Source of the DNA: Sulfolobus sp. UBA167
GTDB lineage: Archaea; Thermoproteota; Thermoprotei_A; Sulfolobales; Sulfolobaceae
Assembly (NCBI GenBank): GCA_002495845.1
Contig: DAHF01000003.1
Location: forward strand, 14,495-20,457
DNA length: 5,963 nt
Reading direction: 5' to 3'
Of this stretch, positions 5,629 through 5,963 are shown in pieces; the stretch's first letter is position 1; each line of letters begins with the position of its first letter. The notes under the pieces are model-generated. The model had not been told where the DNA came from. It did not search any database and worked only from the letters and a program-made list of their open reading frames with translations. The translations under genes and the position numbers were made by a program.

Positions 5629-5644
5629 AGAAGAAAAGAGAAAT
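5629..5644 (-). terminator. pyrimidine-rich tract, possible terminator of the 95-residue gene
   Basis: The minus-strand transcript would read ATTTCTCTTTTCTTCT about 28 bases after the stop codon at 5672. Archaeal termination commonly occurs at such T-rich tracts without a hairpin. No stem is seen. Confidence 0.3.
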
Positions 5645-5671
5645 ATTTAGATTCTTATCCCTTAACAGACT

Positions 5672-5959
5672 TCAGTCCATTTTGTAAAGCAGTCCAGCCC
5701 TTTTCATGGACTCCTCAATCATAGCCTTGACCTTGTCGCTCTTGAAACCCGTACATGAGACTACGATGACTTTATCCTTCCTTTCGTCGAACACTATCCT
5801 GCACGTCAAGTTATAGTTAGTGGACTTTAAGGTGAAATCGCGAACTATTCCAAATGTCTGCTCTTCCTTGAGAAATATCCTTATACCTTGGACCTCCATC
5901 ATGAGCCTGCCGTCGCTCAGCCTTTTAAACGCGTCACAACATGTGAGAATATCGATCAT
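5672..5959 (-). CDS. unrecognised 95-residue protein, start uncertain at window edge
   Basis: I do not recognise this protein. It is small, soluble-looking and has no signal peptide or membrane segment. The middle (about residues 19-70) alternates short hydrophobic and charged stretches typical of beta strands (RLMMEVQGIRIFL, FGIVRDFTL, LTCRIVF, DKVIVVSC). The end (about 74-92, SDKVKAMIEESMKRAGLLY) looks like an amphipathic helix. This gives a likely beta-sheet-plus-helix fold. Four cysteines (C7, C8, C53, C69) are present, but not as a CxxC metal site. The ATG at 5959 is four bases from the edge; the preceding codon is AGA, not a stop, so the gene could begin further out and its promoter is not visible. 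Its good length without stops and coherent codon use support a real gene, probably a conserved hypothetical of Sulfolobales. Confidence 0.7.
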   Translation of the reverse strand: MIDILTCCDAFKRLSDGRLMMEVQGIRIFLKEEQTFGIVRDFTLKSTNYNLTCRIVFDERKDKVIVVSCTGFKSDKVKAMIEESMKRAGLLYKMD

Positions 5960-5963
5960 TCTA

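Larger units (their letters stand above)
5494..5671. other. intergenic segment between the 50-codon ORF and the 95-residue gene
   Basis: Only minute reading frames are seen, the best being a 13-codon minus-strand frame at about 5540-5580. Just past the stop of the 95-residue gene the minus strand has the pyrimidine-rich ATTTCTCTTTTCTTCT (plus 5629-5644), a plausible archaeal T-rich terminator. The TATA candidate for the 50-codon ORF is at its low-coordinate end. Nothing else is recognisable. Confidence 0.4.

Noticed and set aside
1..5963. tRNA, rRNA or CRISPR array
   Set aside because: No cloverleaf-like T-loop GGTTCRA patterns, no conserved rRNA stretches and no regularly spaced direct repeats were seen on reading either strand.

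Overview
The window looks like chromosomal DNA from a thermoacidophilic archaeon of the order Sulfolobales. The reasons are gene content (a ClC transporter of the archaeal GTD-type with CBS domains, an OFA-type MFS carrier, an ArgE/DapE-like M20 enzyme, an archaeal small heat-shock protein), heavy use of AGA/AGG and ATA codons, and TATA boxes placed about 26 bases upstream of ATGs, as expected for leaderless transcripts. The GC content seems intermediate rather than very low, so a Metallosphaera-like genome is a reasonable guess, but genus is inference.

Layout. Bases 45-1790 (+) encode a 581-residue ClC chloride transporter with two C-terminal CBS domains, preceded by its own TATA box at the left edge. 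Bases 1791-2384 form a 594-base gap between convergent genes. This gap holds what looks like the remains of a small gene (about 2002-2289, +) broken by two frameshifts, a strong 11-bp hairpin inside it, and a hairpin plus T-run that suits termination of the minus-strand MFS gene. From 5959 down to 2385 everything reads on the minus strand: an unrecognised 95-residue protein at the right edge, a previously easy-to-miss 50-residue ORF (5341-5493), an Hsp20-family chaperone (4800-5300), an M20-family metallohydrolase (3597-4718) and an MFS carrier (2385-3530).

How the genes relate. Each minus-strand gene from 5493 downward seems to have its own TATA element in the short gap before it, so they look like closely packed single units more than one operon. 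ClC, M20, Hsp20 and MFS all have a GTTTT core with its G at -31 or -32 from the start codon. The MFS and Hsp20 promoters share an identical 13-base stretch. The MFS/M20 pair could be an uptake-plus-hydrolysis set for an N-acylated or peptide-like compound, but nothing in the sequence fixes the substrate. No RNA genes, CRISPR arrays or intact mobile elements were seen, and there is no clear evidence of a complex new system. The most interesting items are the altered gate and anion-site residues of the ClC protein, the frameshifted gene remnant, and the 50-residue ORF.
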